Positions 39,728 through 49,162 of a stretch of 64,000 nt of DNA are shown here, piece by piece. The notes beneath the pieces were generated by a model. It saw nothing but the letters and a program-made list of their open reading frames with translations, was not told where the DNA came from and did no database searches. The DNA comes from Mixta tenebrionis (lineage in GTDB: Bacteria; Pseudomonadota; Gammaproteobacteria; Enterobacterales; Enterobacteriaceae): the NCBI RefSeq assembly GCF_006517625.1, contig NZ_VHQI01000013.1:19835-83834 (forward strand). The letters run 5' to 3'. Position numbers and translations under genes: made by a program. Within the stretch, counting starts at the first letter, position 1; each line of letters begins with the position of its first letter.

Positions 39728-40188
39728 CAGGCATCCTGACGAGGTTCGCCGCCTTCTTGCTGCTGCAGATAGTTCATAAACAGCGCATCGAAGTTAACCG
39801 GCGCAAGGTTAAGCTGCGGGAAAGTGCCGCGTGAAACCAGGCTGGTAATGCACTCACGGGCGTACGGGAACAGAATGTTCGGGCAGTAAGCGCCAAGGCA
39901 ATGCGCCATCTGGGTGCCTTCGATACCGGCGATGGTGAAGATGCCGGCCTGCTGCACTTCGCACAGGAACGCGGTTTCGGTTCCTACGGAAGCGGTGACC
40001 GTGACGCGCAGCACCACTTCGTAAACGCCTTCCGCCAGCTGGCTGGAGGCGGTATCCAGATCCAGTTTAACTTCCGGCTCCCACTCTTTCTGGAAAACCT
40101 GCGGCGCGTTAGGCGCTTCAAAAGAAACGTCTTTGGTATAGATACGTTGGATCTGGAATGACATCTCGCTGGTGTTCTGTTCTGACAT
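39727..40188 (-). CDS. secB: Protein-export chaperone SecB
   Basis: Tetrameric cytosolic chaperone that keeps preproteins unfolded and hands them to SecA. 153 aa; [18 protein letters not shown], the acidic SecA-binding surface (EVKLDLDT) and [24 protein letters not shown] are family marks. Confidence 0.99.
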   Translation of the reverse strand: MSEQNTSEMSFQIQRIYTKDVSFEAPNAPQVFQKEWEPEVKLDLDTASSQLAEGVYEVVLRVTVTASVGTETAFLCEVQQAGIFTIAGIEGTQMAHCLGAYCPNILFPYARECITSLVSRGTFPQLNLAPVNFDALFMNYLQQQEGGEPRQDA

Positions 40189-40238
40189 TATTATTTGGTC
40201 CTGTTAGTTAAAAAAATCCATCGTTACGCCAGTTGCCG

Positions 40239-40490
40239 TTATTTCAGCAGAGGATCAAGCCCTTCACGGCTATCCAACGCGTAAAGATCGTCGCAGCCGC
40301 CAATGTGCTGCGCATCGATAAAAATCTGCGGCACGGTGGTGCGTCCGCTGCGCTTAATCATCTCTTCGCGCTTGTTCGCATCGCCATCGACAGGGATTTC
40401 CTGGAAGGCCACGCCTTTCTGCGCCAGCAGCGCTTTTGCCCGGTGGCAGTAAGGACAGGTTGCTTTGGTATAAATCTCTACGTTAGCCAT
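40239..40490 (-). CDS. grxC: Glutaredoxin 3
   Basis: Thiol-disulfide oxidoreductase using glutathione. CPYC active site (Cys12, Cys15), TVPQIF cis-Pro loop and GGCDDL glutathione-binding motif. I use ATG 40490 (83 aa, the E. coli length); a GTG three codons earlier is less likely. Confidence 0.98.
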   Translation of the reverse strand: MANVEIYTKATCPYCHRAKALLAQKGVAFQEIPVDGDANKREEMIKRSGRTTVPQIFIDAQHIGGCDDLYALDSREGLDPLLK

Positions 40491-40507
40491 ATTCAGCACC
40501 TTTACGG

Positions 40508-40939
40508 TTATTTACCACGCACCAGCGGCAGATTTTCGCTGCTCCAGCCGGCGACGCCATCTTTCAGTACGCTGACGCGCTCAAAGCCTGCCGCGTGCAG
40601 CTGAGCGGCTGCTTCAAAGGCGGAATTACCCGTCGCGCAAACTACAATTATGGGCTGAACCTTATGCTTTTCCAGCTCGCCGAAGCTGCCCTTTTTAATA
40701 TCCGCCGCCAGAATATTATGAGCGCCGGAAATATGACCTTTACGGAAATCGTCGCGGGAGCGGATATCCACAACAACCGCATCTTCCTTGTTAATCAGTC
40801 GGGTGGCTTCACCGCGGCTGATGGCTTTAACTTTGGAAAACATGCCCTTAAACGTGGTCACGATTACCAAAACCAGCAACACGACCCATGCCAGACACAG
40901 AATGGGGTGATTGCTTGCGAATTGCATAAATTCTTGCAT
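40508..40939 (-). CDS. yibN: Rhodanese-domain membrane protein YibN
   Basis: N-terminal transmembrane helix (about 10-30) followed by a rhodanese domain on the cytoplasmic side. The active loop is CATGNSA with a cysteine at the expected catalytic position, so it looks catalytically competent. ATG 40939 (MQEFMQF) gives 143 aa, as in E. coli. First gene of the yibN-grxC-secB-gpsA cluster. Its role in E. coli is linked to membrane protein handling, but the substrate is unknown. Confidence 0.95.
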   Translation of the reverse strand: MQEFMQFASNHPILCLAWVVLLVLVIVTTFKGMFSKVKAISRGEATRLINKEDAVVVDIRSRDDFRKGHISGAHNILAADIKKGSFGELEKHKVQPIIVVCATGNSAFEAAAQLHAAGFERVSVLKDGVAGWSSENLPLVRGK

Positions 40940-41312
40940 GAGGGGTAACAACTCCCGACAGGGTTAATAAGCGAAAATAAGGTTTCTGAGTATACCTGCG
41001 CCACCTCGCATGTACAGACGTGAAGCGGTCAGAGTTTCGTTTTCTGCCGCAGAAAAAGGAAAAAAATTGCCGCAGCGCAAACAAGACGGAAGCGAAAGCC
41101 GAAAAAGGCGCGGCAGAGAGCGCAATTATCCGCTAATGTCCTTTCAGGACAGTATCCGCCGCGCTTTCGACTGCGCCAGTAGGTCTGCTTTTGACATGAA
41201 CGGAAACGGAAAAGCGCGGTTGTTAACTGGCAAGCCGCTATTCATCGTGGAATAATCGGTTCTTATGAGGGAAAAAGCATCAGTTTCACATTCATGGATT
41301 TCAGGTAATTTT
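40940..41312. other. yibN-envC divergent intergenic region; no gpmM
   Basis: About 370 bases between divergent genes. In E. coli the phosphoglycerate mutase gene gpmM lies here; no trace of a coding frame for it (514 codons) exists. An 81-codon open frame (41010-41255) is compositionally odd (Arg/Lys-rich) and not supported. Confidence 0.6.
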
Positions 41313-42572
41313 ATGGACAGTTACGCGCCGCTATGCCGCAGCCTGTCTGCGCTTTCCGCCTGCCTGTTATGCGCTGGCGCGTTGCTGTTGCCGCTGTATA
41401 CGCACGCAGCGGAAGATAACAAATCTCAGCTTAAGTCTATTCAGCAGAGCATTGCGGAAAAAGAGAAAAGCGTCCGTCTGCAGAAGCTGCAGCGCAGCAA
41501 ATTGCTGGATCAGCTGCAAACTCAGGAAAAAGCCATTGCCGAGGCGAGCCGCAAACTGCGCCAGACGCAGCAGCAGCTGAGCCGTCTGAATAAAGAGATC
41601 GTCGCCCTTAACCGCTCCATCGCCCAGCTGCAAAAGCGGCAAAAACAGCAGGAAACGCTGCTGGCGCAGCAGCTGGACGCCGCCTTTCGTCAGGGCAAAC
41701 ACAGCGGCCTGCAACTGTTGCTCAGCGGCGAAGAGAGCCAGCGCAACGAGCGCATTCTGTCCTATTTCGGCTACCTCAACGAGGAACGCCAGAAAACTAT
41801 CGGCGAACTGCAGCAAACGCGACGCGATCTGGCGATGCAAAAAGCCGATCTGCTGCGTAAGCAAAATCAGCAGAAAACCCTGTTAGCGGAGCAGCAGACG
41901 CAGCAGGGACGGCTGGAACAGGCGCGCGCGGCGCGGAAAAAAACGCTGGCATCGCTGGAAAACGCGCTGGAGAAAGATCAGGCCGATCTGGTAGAGATGC
42001 GCCAGAACGAAAGCCGCCTGCAGAGTAAAATTGCGCGCGCCGAACGCGAAGCAAAAGCGCGTGCCGAACGCGAAGCGCGTGAAGCCGAGCAGGTACGTAA
42101 GCGCCAGGCGCAGGCGAAAGCCAAAGGTTCCACCTACAAACCCACCGAAAGCGAACGCTCGCTGATGTCGCGAACCGGCGGCCTGGGCCGTCCTGGCGGG
42201 CAGGCGCTCTGGCCGGTACGCGGCCGTATCGAACATCGCTTTGGTGAAACGCTGCAGGGCGAGCTGCGCTGGAAAGGGCTGGTGATTAACGCGCCGGAAG
42301 GCACCGAGGTAAAAGCGATTGCCGACGGGCGCGTGCTGATGGCCGACTGGCTGCAGGGCTACGGCCTGGTGGTGGTGGTTGAGCATGGTAAAGGCGATAT
42401 GAGCCTGTATGGCTATAACCAGAGCGCGCTGGTGCGCACCGGCGATCAGGTGAGAGCCGGGCAGCCTGTCGCGCTGGTCGGCACCAGCGGCGGACGCGGT
42501 ACGCCGTCGCTCTATTTTGAAATTCGTCGCCAGGGACAGGCGGTCAACCCACTCCCGTGGTTAGGAAAATAA
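41313..42572 (+). CDS. envC: Murein hydrolase activator EnvC
   Basis: Periplasmic activator of the amidases AmiA and AmiB at the septum, controlled by FtsEX. Signal peptide ending HAA near residue 33, a long coiled coil (about 35-275) and a degenerate LytM domain (PVRGRIEHRFGE onward) that lacks the full metal set and binds amidase rather than cutting. ATG 41313 gives 419 aa, the E. coli length; an upstream ATG at 41265 has a poor ribosome site. Confidence 0.96.
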   Translation: MDSYAPLCRSLSALSACLLCAGALLLPLYTHAAEDNKSQLKSIQQSIAEKEKSVRLQKLQRSKLLDQLQTQEKAIAEASRKLRQTQQQLSRLNKEIVALNRSIAQLQKRQKQQETLLAQQLDAAFRQGKHSGLQLLLSGEESQRNERILSYFGYLNEERQKTIGELQQTRRDLAMQKADLLRKQNQQKTLLAEQQTQQGRLEQARAARKKTLASLENALEKDQADLVEMRQNESRLQSKIARAEREAKARAEREAREAEQVRKRQAQAKAKGSTYKPTESERSLMSRTGGLGRPGGQALWPVRGRIEHRFGETLQGELRWKGLVINAPEGTEVKAIADGRVLMADWLQGYGLVVVVEHGKGDMSLYGYNQSALVRTGDQVRAGQPVALVGTSGGRGTPSLYFEIRRQGQAVNPLPWLGK

Positions 42573-43481
42573 GTGTTGTTTTCAGTAAAAAAAATCGCGC
42601 CGCTGCTGGGCGGTCTGCTGCTGGCTGGCTCGGCACAGGCCGCCAGGCTCGCCATCGTTATCGACGATTTCGGCTACCGTCCGCAGCAGGAAAATCTGGT
42701 GTTACAGATGCCGAACGCTATATCGGTGGCGGTGCTGCCAAACGCTCCCCACGCGCATGAGATGGCGACCAAAGCCCACCAGCGCGGGCACGAAGTCTTG
42801 ATCCATCTTCCTATGGCGCCGCTCAGCAAGCAGCCGCTGGAGCGCGACACCCTGCAGCCAGAGATGAGCGCGGAAGAGATCGCGCGTATTATCCGCAACG
42901 CGGTTAATAACGTGCCCTGGGCCGTTGGTATCAATAACCATATGGGCAGTAAAATGACCTCCAGCCTGCCGGGCATGCTGAAGGTGATGCAGGTACTGGA
43001 TCGCTACAATCTTTACTTCCTCGACAGTATGACTATCGGCAACAGCCAGGCAACGCGCGCCGCCGCAGGCACGCGGGTAAAGGTGATTAAGCGCCGCGTA
43101 TTTCTTGACGATAACCAGAACGAAGCGGAGATTCGTAAGCAGTTTAACCGCGCGGTACAGCTGGCGCAGCGCAACGGCTCCGCTATCGCTATTGGTCATC
43201 CGCACCCCACTACCGTGCGCGTGCTACAGCAGATGTTGCCCGGCCTGCCGGCTGACGTCACGCTGGTCCGTCCCAGCCAGCTGCTGAATGAGCCGCAAAC
43301 CGATCGGCCCGCTCCGCTGCCGACGCCGCCAGCGGCGAAGCCGCATAATCCGTTCCGCGGCATCGGCGTGTGTCGGGCAACGCAGCCGCCGGCGCCGGTT
43401 CCGGCAACGCGCGCGCTGATGGTGGTGGCGGAAAGCATCCAGCAAAGCCCGCTGGTACAAAAAATAAGCAATCTGTTCTGA
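42573..43481 (+). CDS. yibQ: Divergent polysaccharide deacetylase family protein YibQ
   Basis: Exported protein with a NodB-like barrel. GTG start directly after the envC stop, with AGGA upstream. Signal peptide to about AQAA (residue 23), then LAIVIDDFGYR, LIHLPMAP, GINNHMGSKMTS and IAIGHPHPTT, the usual divergent deacetylase blocks with Asp-Asp and His residues. It ends in a proline-rich region of about 80 residues. Function unproven; co-operonic with envC, so likely cell-envelope-related. Confidence 0.93.
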   Translation: MLFSVKKIAPLLGGLLLAGSAQAARLAIVIDDFGYRPQQENLVLQMPNAISVAVLPNAPHAHEMATKAHQRGHEVLIHLPMAPLSKQPLERDTLQPEMSAEEIARIIRNAVNNVPWAVGINNHMGSKMTSSLPGMLKVMQVLDRYNLYFLDSMTIGNSQATRAAAGTRVKVIKRRVFLDDNQNEAEIRKQFNRAVQLAQRNGSAIAIGHPHPTTVRVLQQMLPGLPADVTLVRPSQLLNEPQTDRPAPLPTPPAAKPHNPFRGIGVCRATQPPAPVPATRALMVVAESIQQSPLVQKISNLF

Positions 43482-43492
43482 ACGATACCCCA

Positions 43493-43531
43493 TCGTCAGG
43501 GCGGCGGTTAATCTTTATAATGCCGCCCTGA
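43493..43531 (+). promoter_or_regulatory. Probable promoter inside an inverted repeat, upstream of the glycosyltransferase pair
   Basis: TCGTCA (43493-43498), 17-base spacer, TATAAT (43516-43521). A perfect 10-bp inverted repeat TCAGGGCGGC (43496-43505) / GCCGCCCTGA (43522-43531) brackets the -10 box. No T tract follows, so it is not a classic terminator; an operator is possible. Confidence 0.55.
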
Positions 43532-43566
43532 TCACTCCACCTTCGTGGGCGTAAGGATATCGCGCA

Positions 43567-44799
43567 ATGACGCAATCTCGGCAAAAGATCCTGTTACTGG
43601 ATAACGGTAGAGAATGGGGCGGCGGCACCAACAGTATGCTGGAGCTGCTCAGGCGAATCGATCGCGATCGTTTTGACGTTACCTGCTGTTTTTACTACAA
43701 CTACCAGCGCGGCGAAGGTGAAACTATTCAATCGGTGCTGAATGCTCTCGGCATTCCTGTGGTCTTTATCCCGCAGCGTAAACAGCCGCTTTCCGCCCGG
43801 CTGCAAAAAGAGCTGCTGCGTTCGCTGCTGTTTTTCAGCCGCGCGCTGAAAAAGCGCGTGGTGAATGCAGTCGATCGCCGCTGGCGCGTTGAGCCGAACG
43901 CCCGCAGGCTGCGTGAACTGCTGCTGCAGGGCGGTTACGATACCCTCTATATGAACAACCAGCCCAGCACTAACGTCGAAGGCTACCTGGCGGCGCAGCA
44001 TCTGGCGGTTGGCCTGGTACAGCACTGCCGTATCGAGCCGCAGCTGGATAAGCGGCTGGTCAGGATGATTAACCAGCGCGTCGATGTTGTTATCGCCGTT
44101 TCCCACGGCGTTAACCAGACGCTGCGCGCCCACGGCGTGGATGCGGCGCGCTGCTTTACCGTTTCCAACGCTATCGATATCCATCAGCCGCTGCCCGATG
44201 GCGGTACGGCGCGCGCGCGCCTTGGGCTGCCGGCGGACGGCTTCCTGTTTGGCAGCATCGGCTCGCTGATCCCGCGCAAGGCGACGCACCATACTTTGCA
44301 GGCGCTGGGCGCTTTACGTCGCTCTTGTCCAGAGATTAACTGGCATATGGTGGTTGTCGGCGCCGGCCCGCAGCTGGAGAAACTGCAACAGCTGGCGGCG
44401 CGTGAAGGTATTGCCGATCGCGTGATTTTTACCGGCTTTCGTAATAACCCGCTCGACTATCTGGCGGCAATGGATGTTTTTGTTCTCGCCTCGCGCAGCG
44501 AGGGCCTGCCGCGCGTGGTGCTGGAGGCGATGCTGGTCAATACGGCGGTCATCGGTTCGAAGGTAGTCGGCACTGCCGAGCTGGTTGATGACGGACGTAC
44601 CGGCCTACTGTTTGAATATGGCGATACGGCGCAGCTCTGCGCCCATATGCAGGCGCTCAGCCAGAATCACCAGCTGCGCCAGCAGCTGGTTGCCCAGGCC
44701 AACGCCAATGTTAAAGAACACTACGCTATCGAACATTATGTCGCAGGGGTTGAAGCCCTGCTGCACAGCGTAACCAGGGAGCCTCGACCCCATGCTTAA
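43567..44799 (+). CDS. Glycosyltransferase family 4 protein
   Basis: GT-B-fold retaining transferase of 410 aa. The glycine-rich start LLLDNGREWGGGTNSMLELL and the C-terminal donor-binding block (ASRSEGLPRVVLEAMLVNTAVIGS, with the EGxPxxxxEA-type motif) identify GT4. Middle segment SIGSLIPRKATHHTLQAL is the usual linker to the second domain. It overlaps the next gene by eight bases. The site corresponds to waaH in E. coli, but this is a different family. LPS or capsule substrate is inferred; the sugar is unknown. Confidence 0.85.
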   Translation: MTQSRQKILLLDNGREWGGGTNSMLELLRRIDRDRFDVTCCFYYNYQRGEGETIQSVLNALGIPVVFIPQRKQPLSARLQKELLRSLLFFSRALKKRVVNAVDRRWRVEPNARRLRELLLQGGYDTLYMNNQPSTNVEGYLAAQHLAVGLVQHCRIEPQLDKRLVRMINQRVDVVIAVSHGVNQTLRAHGVDAARCFTVSNAIDIHQPLPDGGTARARLGLPADGFLFGSIGSLIPRKATHHTLQALGALRRSCPEINWHMVVVGAGPQLEKLQQLAAREGIADRVIFTGFRNNPLDYLAAMDVFVLASRSEGLPRVVLEAMLVNTAVIGSKVVGTAELVDDGRTGLLFEYGDTAQLCAHMQALSQNHQLRQQLVAQANANVKEHYAIEHYVAGVEALLHSVTREPRPHA

Positions 44800-45700
44800 C
44801 TTTCTTCATCCGCGCTATCGCTATATTCAGTCGCGCCATAATATCCCCTACGCCAGAGCAGAGGCGCAGGGCGACGTGCCGGTTACCTCGGTGGTCATCC
44901 CCTGCACCGGCGCCGATTTTATCGAGGAGGCGGAGCTGAGCGCGCTGTTTGCCTCACGCTATGCCGATCGCGCCGAAGAAATCGTTATTGTCAGCGATCA
45001 GCCTGCCGCACGCTTTCATCATCTGCCGGAAAAAACGCGCGTGGTAACGCTGCAGGTAGCGGAACGGGAAGAGAGCTATCGCTACAAGCAAATCTACCGC
45101 AGCCGCCTGATTAAACTTCAGGCGCCGTTGCAGGCCCGCACCGAAGGGATTTTGATGATCGATTCCGATCTCAACCTGCTAAAAATGCCTGATATTCGCA
45201 TGAAAAATGGCCATATTTACTCCAGCTTCCGTCAGGGGAAAATGATCGCCAAGCTGGATAACGCCCCGGCGGAAAACCGCCCCGCCTACTACGCCGGTAC
45301 GGTGCGTCCTTATCTGGTCGATCACGTGAACGGCGCGTTTCTGGCCGCGACGCGCCAGACGTGGAAGCGCATCTGTCCGCTCTGGCTGACGCTGTTTCAG
45401 GATACCTGGGAATTGATGGATGATTCCCAACCGCCGACCGATCAGCTGCCGCTGGCCGCCCTGTTGGATCTGCTCGATATTAAAACCATTAATCTCGGCG
45501 AGTGGATGAACTGGCCGGTTTCCAAGCGCATCGGCGGCCATGAAGCGGTGATACCGCCAGAGGTAATCGGCGCGCACGGCGGTTTCCCGCTGGCCGAGTG
45601 GCAAAAATATCTGCAATCGGCCGACGCGCCGCTGCGGTTTAAAGGTCAGGATTACACGCGCAAAGTGCGTTACCTGACCGATGCGGAAAAAAAGCAGTAA
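44792..45700 (+). CDS. Putative GT-A-type glycosyltransferase
   Basis: 302 aa. Near residue 122 a DxD-type motif sits after a hydrophobic strand (LMIDSDLN, Asp124 and Asp126), as in nucleotide-diphospho-sugar transferases; the N-terminal TSVVIPCTGADF fits a GT-A nucleotide site. A later HVNGAFLAATR may correspond to the acceptor loop. I do not recognise a named family. Translationally coupled to the upstream GT4 gene, so the two probably act in the same glycan. Confidence 0.65.
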   Translation: MLNFLHPRYRYIQSRHNIPYARAEAQGDVPVTSVVIPCTGADFIEEAELSALFASRYADRAEEIVIVSDQPAARFHHLPEKTRVVTLQVAEREESYRYKQIYRSRLIKLQAPLQARTEGILMIDSDLNLLKMPDIRMKNGHIYSSFRQGKMIAKLDNAPAENRPAYYAGTVRPYLVDHVNGAFLAATRQTWKRICPLWLTLFQDTWELMDDSQPPTDQLPLAALLDLLDIKTINLGEWMNWPVSKRIGGHEAVIPPEVIGAHGGFPLAEWQKYLQSADAPLRFKGQDYTRKVRYLTDAEKKQ

Positions 45701-45705
45701 TTATC

Positions 45706-45735
45706 CGCCAGCCCGCAAGCAACAGCGGGCTGGCG
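45706..45735. terminator. Strong hairpin between convergent glycosyltransferase and tdh genes
   Basis: CGCCAGCCCGC (45706-45716) and GCGGGCTGGCG (45725-45735) form an 11-bp perfect stem with an eight-base loop. T tracts are short on both sides. Confidence 0.7.
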
Positions 45736-45745
45736 TTACGCAGAA

Positions 45746-46774
45746 CTAATCCCAGCTCAGCACTACCTTGCCGGAACGCCCGGAGCGCATCTCATCAAAT
45801 CCCTGCTGAAACTCATCGATATGATAGCGGTGGGTAATAATCGGCGTCAGATCCAGCCCGGACTGAATTAGCGCAGCCATTTTGTACCAGGTTTCAAACA
45901 TCTCCCGGCCATAAATGCCTTTGATAAACAGCCCTTTGAAAATCACCTGATTCCAGTCGATCGCCATATCCGACGGCGGTATTCCCAGCAGCGCGATACG
46001 CCCGCCGTGATTCATCGCCTGCAGCATGGAACGGAATGCGGGCGGCGCGCCGGACATCTCCAGCCCGACATCAAAACCTTCCGTCATACCCAGCTCGCTC
46101 ATTACCTGCGACAGCGATTGCTGGCTGACGTCCACCGCACGCGTAACGCCCATTTTTCGCGCCAGTTCCAGCCGCCAGGCATTAACATCGGTGATCACCA
46201 CGTGACGCGCGCCGACATGCTTACATACCGCCGCCGCCATAATGCCGATCGGCCCGGCGCCGGCAATCAGAACATCCTCTCCCACCAGATCGAACGAGAG
46301 CGCGGTATGCACCGCATTGCCGAAAGGATCGAAAATGGCCGCCAGCTCATCGGGAATATTGTCGGGAATTTTGAAGGCGTTAAACGCCGGAATCACCAGA
46401 TACTCGGCGAAGCAGCCCTGGCGGTTGACGCCGACGCCGACGGTGTTACGGCAAAGGTGGGTACGCCCGGCGCGGCAGTTGCGGCAGTGCCCGCAGGTAA
46501 TATGGCCTTCGCCGGAAACGCGATCGCCAATAGAGAAGCCTTTCACTTCCTGACCAATCGCTACCACTTCGCCAACATATTCATGGCCGACGATCATCGG
46601 TACCGGAATGGTTTTTTGCGACCACTCGTCCCAGTTATAGATATGAATGTCGGTGCCGCAGATGGCGGTTTTACGAATTTTAATCAGCAGATCGTTGTGG
46701 CCCGGTTCGGGGATCGGCGCATCGGTCACCATCCAGATCCCTTCCGCCGCCTTTAGTTTTGCCAGTGCTTTCAT
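45746..46774 (-). CDS. tdh: L-threonine 3-dehydrogenase
   Basis: Zinc-dependent MDR-family enzyme that oxidises threonine to 2-amino-3-ketobutyrate. Catalytic zinc ligands in ICGTDIHIY and GHEYVGEVV; structural zinc [15 protein letters not shown]; Rossmann [10 protein letters not shown]. 342 aa against 341. Ends next to a strong hairpin; translated after kbl in one operon. Confidence 0.98.
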   Translation of the reverse strand: MKALAKLKAAEGIWMVTDAPIPEPGHNDLLIKIRKTAICGTDIHIYNWDEWSQKTIPVPMIVGHEYVGEVVAIGQEVKGFSIGDRVSGEGHITCGHCRNCRAGRTHLCRNTVGVGVNRQGCFAEYLVIPAFNAFKIPDNIPDELAAIFDPFGNAVHTALSFDLVGEDVLIAGAGPIGIMAAAVCKHVGARHVVITDVNAWRLELARKMGVTRAVDVSQQSLSQVMSELGMTEGFDVGLEMSGAPPAFRSMLQAMNHGGRIALLGIPPSDMAIDWNQVIFKGLFIKGIYGREMFETWYKMAALIQSGLDLTPIITHRYHIDEFQQGFDEMRSGRSGKVVLSWD

Positions 46775-46785
46775 AACCGCTCTCC

Positions 46786-47982
46786 TCAGGCGATAACGCC
46801 CAGCTGTTTGCCGATGCGCGTAAACGCCTCTACCGCACGCTCAAGCTGCTGATGCGTGTGATCTGCTGAAATTTGCGTACGGATACGCGCCTGCCCTTTG
46901 GGCACCACCGGATAGAAGAAGCCGGTCACGTAAATGCCTTCATCCTGCAGCAGGCGGGCAAACTCCTGCGCCACCGGCGCCTCGCCCAGCATCACCGGAA
47001 TAATGGCGTGATCGGCGCCCGCCAGGGTAAAGCCCGCTTTGGTCATCGCCTCACGGAAATAGCGTGCGTTTTCCCACAGCCGCTGGCGCAACCCGTCGCC
47101 TTCGCTCAGCAGCGTCAGCACGCGCAGCGATGCGCTGACAATCGCCGGCGCCAGCGAGTTAGAGAACAGATAAGGACGAGAGCGCTGCCGCAGCCATTCC
47201 ACTACCTCTTTTTTCGCCGCGGTATAGCCGCCGGAAGCGCCGCCCAGCGCCTTGCCCAGCGTGCCGGTAATGATATCGACGCGTCCCATAACGTCGCAGT
47301 ATTCATGAGTGCCGCGCCCGCTGGCGCCAACAAAGCCGACGGCATGAGAATCATCCACCATCACCAGCGCATCAAACTCATCGGCCAGATCGCAAATGCC
47401 GCGCAGGTTGGCGATGACGCCGTCCATAGAGAAAACGCCGTCGGTAGCGATAAGTATATGGCGGGCGCCGGCGCGTCGCGCCTCCTCCAGCCGCGCGCGC
47501 AGCTCTTTCATATCGTTGTTGGCGTAGCGATAGCGCTGCGCCTTGCACAGACGCACGCCGTCGATAATCGAAGCGTGATTCAGCGCATCGGAGATTACCG
47601 CATCCTCCGGCCCCAGCAGCGTTTCAAACAGGCCGCCGTTGGCATCGAAGCAGGAGGAGTAGAGAATGGCGTCCTCCATCCCAAGAAAGTCGGCCAGCCG
47701 CTGTTCCAGCTGTTTATGGATATCCTGCGTGCCGCAGATAAAGCGCACCGACGCCATGCCGAAACCGTGACTATCCATGCCTTCCTTCGCCGCCAGCACC
47801 AGCGCCGGGTGGTTCGCCAGTCCGAGGTAGTTATTGGCGCAGAAGTTGATTACTTCCTGCCCGGCACCGAGGCGGATATCGGCCTGCTGGGCCGACGTGA
47901 TAATCCGTTCCTGTTTAAACAGCCCTTCCCGCTGCGTTGCGGCAAGCTGTTCATTAATTTGACGATAAAAATCTGCAGGCAT
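46786..47982 (-). CDS. kbl: Glycine C-acetyltransferase (2-amino-3-ketobutyrate CoA ligase)
   Basis: PLP enzyme that splits 2-amino-3-ketobutyrate with CoA into glycine and acetyl-CoA. PLP lysine in [26 protein letters not shown] is the cofactor aspartate region. 398 aa as in E. coli. First gene of the kbl-tdh threonine degradation operon, which E. coli controls through Lrp; divergent from hldD. Confidence 0.98.
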   Translation of the reverse strand: MPADFYRQINEQLAATQREGLFKQERIITSAQQADIRLGAGQEVINFCANNYLGLANHPALVLAAKEGMDSHGFGMASVRFICGTQDIHKQLEQRLADFLGMEDAILYSSCFDANGGLFETLLGPEDAVISDALNHASIIDGVRLCKAQRYRYANNDMKELRARLEEARRAGARHILIATDGVFSMDGVIANLRGICDLADEFDALVMVDDSHAVGFVGASGRGTHEYCDVMGRVDIITGTLGKALGGASGGYTAAKKEVVEWLRQRSRPYLFSNSLAPAIVSASLRVLTLLSEGDGLRQRLWENARYFREAMTKAGFTLAGADHAIIPVMLGEAPVAQEFARLLQDEGIYVTGFFYPVVPKGQARIRTQISADHTHQQLERAVEAFTRIGKQLGVIA

Positions 47983-48208
47983 TTTTATTCTCCGTTACCG
48001 GCTTACTGTCGGCACATCATACTGAACGCCCGCCTTTCGCACGATAATCCACGCAACAGAATGTGAATTTTGCAGCAGATATCACGCCTGACGCCACCTT
48101 AGTTTTGGTAACGGACTCCTCTGGCTGTCTGCGCGCCGATGAAATGTTATGATAATGCTTATTCAGGCGTGGAGCCCCCCGTTCCCCCTCACTGTTAAGG
48201 TTAAACAC

Positions 48209-49141
48209 ATGATTATTGTCACTGGCGGCGCCGGTATGATCGGCAGCAATATTGTGAAAGCGCTAAATGATGAAGGCATTACCGATATCCTGGTGGTTGA
48301 TAACCTGAAAGACGGCACCAAGTTCGTTAATCTGGTCGATCTCGATATCACCGATTACATGGATAAAGAGGATTTTATCGCCAGTATTATGGCCGGTGAC
48401 GATCTGGGCGATATCGACGCGGTGTTTCATGAAGGCGCCTGTTCCGCTACCACAGAGTGGGACGGCAAATATATGATGGATAACAACTATCAGTACTCGA
48501 AAGAGCTGCTGCACTTCTGCCTGGAGCGCGAGATTCCGTTCCTGTATGCCTCTTCCGCCGCCACTTACGGCGGGCGCAACGATAATTTTATCGAAGAGCG
48601 CCGCTATGAGCAGCCGCTGAACGTTTACGGCTACTCTAAGATGCTGTTTGACCACTATGTGCGTCAGATCCTGCCGGAAGCTAACTCCCAGGTTTGCGGT
48701 TTCCGCTATTTCAACGTTTACGGGCCGCGCGAAGGCCATAAAGGCAGCATGGCGAGCGTTGCTTTCCATCTCAACACCCAGCTTAATAACGGTGAAAATC
48801 CTAAGCTGTTTGAAGGCAGCGACAACTTCAAGCGTGATTTTATTCACGTCAGCGATGTGGCGGCGGTGAATCTGTGGTTCTGGAAAAACGGCGTTTCCGG
48901 CATCTTCAACTGCGGTACCGGGCGTGCCGAATCTTTCCAGGCGGTGGCGGATGCCGCGCTCGCTTTCCACCAGAAAGGCGCTATTGAATACATTCCTTTC
49001 CCGGAGAAACTGAAAGGGCGCTATCAGGCCTTCACCAAAGCGGATCTCACTAAACTGCGCGCCGCAGGCTATGATAAACCGTTCAAAACCGTGGCCGAAG
49101 GCGTGGCTGACTATATGGCCTGGCTCAACCGCGACGCATAA
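48209..49141 (+). CDS. hldD: ADP-L-glycero-D-manno-heptose 6-epimerase
   Basis: Last step of ADP-heptose synthesis for the LPS inner core. SDR-family Rossmann start [19 protein letters not shown] and the catalytic [12 protein letters not shown] 48209 gives 310 aa, the E. coli length; an in-frame upstream start (48149) has no family match. Opens the hldD-waaF-waaC operon. Confidence 0.98.
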   Translation: MIIVTGGAGMIGSNIVKALNDEGITDILVVDNLKDGTKFVNLVDLDITDYMDKEDFIASIMAGDDLGDIDAVFHEGACSATTEWDGKYMMDNNYQYSKELLHFCLEREIPFLYASSAATYGGRNDNFIEERRYEQPLNVYGYSKMLFDHYVRQILPEANSQVCGFRYFNVYGPREGHKGSMASVAFHLNTQLNNGENPKLFEGSDNFKRDFIHVSDVAAVNLWFWKNGVSGIFNCGTGRAESFQAVADAALAFHQKGAIEYIPFPEKLKGRYQAFTKADLTKLRAAGYDKPFKTVAEGVADYMAWLNRDA

Positions 49142-49162
49142 CCACAAGGAAGGCGCACCGGC

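Noticed and set aside
41010..41255. 81-codon basic frame between yibN and envC
   Set aside because: Arg/Lys-rich composition without a domain; not related to gpmM.
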